NCBI RefSeq assembly: GCF_019695415.1 | Contig: NZ_JAIFKJ010000286.1 | Span: 1-7,261, forward strand | From: Thiohalocapsa sp. | GTDB taxonomy: Bacteria; Pseudomonadota; Gammaproteobacteria; Chromatiales; Chromatiaceae | Direction: 5' to 3' | Length of the DNA: 7,261 bases | Shown here: positions 6,700-7,261 of the stretch, piece after piece | How positions within the stretch are numbered: the stretch's first letter is position 1 | Layout: every line of letters starts with the position of its first letter | Program-made: the position numbers and the translations under genes | Notes under the pieces: generated by a model | The model's input: only the letters and a program-made list of their open reading frames with translations | The model's database searches: none | Told to the model about the DNA's origin: nothing

Positions 6700-7261
6700 A
6701 TGAAGCGACAGCGAGCCTGCATCATCGGCGGCACCGGATTCGTCGGCCGCCACCTGCTTACGCGTCTGCGCGACGCCGGCTATCACTGCCTCGTGCCCAC
6801 GCGGCGAGCATTTCGGCATCGGGACCTCAAGCTCTATCCGGACGTGGAGCTGCGCGAGATTGCGGAAGCGGCCGACTATGAGGAATTGTTCGCAGGATGC
6901 GACCTGGTGGTAAACCTGGCCGGCATTCTGAATGAGACCGGCAACGCACGCTTTCAGACGGTGCACGTGGACCTCGTTCGCCATGTTGTCGCCGCGGCGG
7001 AAGCAGTGGGCGTACCGCGGCTCTTGCACATGAGCGCCCTGCACGCCGACGCCGTGCGGGGGAGCAGCGCCTACTTGTGCTCGAAGGGGGAGGGGGAAGA
7101 CATTGCCCATGGCGCTCGGTTGGCGGTGACAAGCTTCCGACCCTCGGTGATTTTTTGGCCGCGGCGACAGCTTTTTCAACCGCTTCCGGGGGCTTCTGGA
7201 TATGGCCCCGGGCTTTGTCCCGTTGGCTTGTTCCCCGGCCCCGTTTGCCCCGGGGTGGGTG
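6700..7261 (+). CDS. NDUFA9-like NAD(P)-binding SDR protein (3' partial, frameshifted near end)
   Basis: This is the N-terminal half of an atypical/extended SDR protein of the type often annotated as complex I NDUFA9-subunit-like or NAD-dependent epimerase. The Rossmann motif GGTGFVG is at residues 10-16. NLAGIL follows strand 4, then LLHMSAL and the YxxxK motif in AYLCSKGEGE. The reading frame is good through SFRPSVI (residue 151). After the six-T run at 7151-7156 it becomes nonsense, while removing one T restores IFG, GDSFFNRF and LLDMAPGFVPLAC, which fit the family. I therefore infer a one-base insertion, most likely a sequencing error at a contig end, rather than a true pseudogene. The ATG at 6700 has only a weak upstream GGAT. 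Bacterial members are commonly near envelope or tRNA-processing genes; the exact reaction is unknown. Confidence 0.85.
   Translation, partial: MKRQRACIIGGTGFVGRHLLTRLRDAGYHCLVPTRRAFRHRDLKLYPDVELREIAEAADYEELFAGCDLVVNLAGILNETGNARFQTVHVDLVRHVVAAAEAVGVPRLLHMSALHADAVRGSSAYLCSKGEGEDIAHGARLAVTSFRPSVIFWPRRQLFQPLPGASGYGPGLCPVGLFPGPVCPGVG

Noticed and set aside
6497..6703. A 68-codon + strand frame starting at GTG whose TGA overlaps the ATG at 6700 (ATGA overlap).
   Set aside because: The overlap resembles translational coupling, but the product is Arg/Ala/Pro-rich as expected of chance frames in GC-rich DNA, and it has no ribosome binding site or recognisable motif.
6373..7179. A 268-codon minus-strand frame opposite the NDUFA9-like gene.
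   Set aside because: The opposite strand carries a clear Rossmann motif and YxxxK motif, while this frame shows no recognisable family feature.

Overview
This is a GC-rich stretch of a proteobacterial chromosome, most likely from a gammaproteobacterium. The Slt70-type lytic transglycosylase, the HypE protein and the NDUFA9-like dehydrogenase all have the gammaproteobacterial form. The GC content and gene mix would suit a sulfur- or hydrogen-oxidising lineage such as Chromatiales/Ectothiorhodospiraceae, but that is inference and not proven by the sequence. No rRNA, tRNA, CRISPR array, transposase, integrase or phage gene was seen.

Layout, left to right. At the left edge, on the + strand, is the nearly complete 3' part of hypE, the hydrogenase maturation enzyme that makes the cyanide ligand; its start probably lies outside the window. 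Converging on it is a minus-strand pair: an inositol-monophosphatase-family phosphatase (upstream) and a small cytoplasmic Sel1-repeat protein (downstream). Divergent from the phosphatase is slt, encoding a periplasmic soluble lytic transglycosylase. About 107 bases after slt is a gene for an exported protein of unknown function with a striking methionine/proline-rich segment. It converges on a minus-strand TSUP-family (TauE/SafE-like) membrane transporter gene. After a 361-base divergent spacer, which holds a perfect 10-bp inverted repeat, a + strand gene for an NDUFA9/SDR-like NAD(P)-binding protein runs off the right edge.

How the genes relate. hypE is probably the last gene of a hyp/hydrogenase cluster lying to the left. 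The rest looks like a mixed set of housekeeping and envelope genes in short transcription units, with repeated strand changes and no single pathway. The last ~110 bases appear to carry a frameshift and further errors, consistent with a poor-quality contig end.

I found no convincing multi-gene novel system. The observations most worth a second look are the methionine-rich exported protein, the perfect dyad in the 6339-6699 spacer, and the reading-frame break at the right edge.
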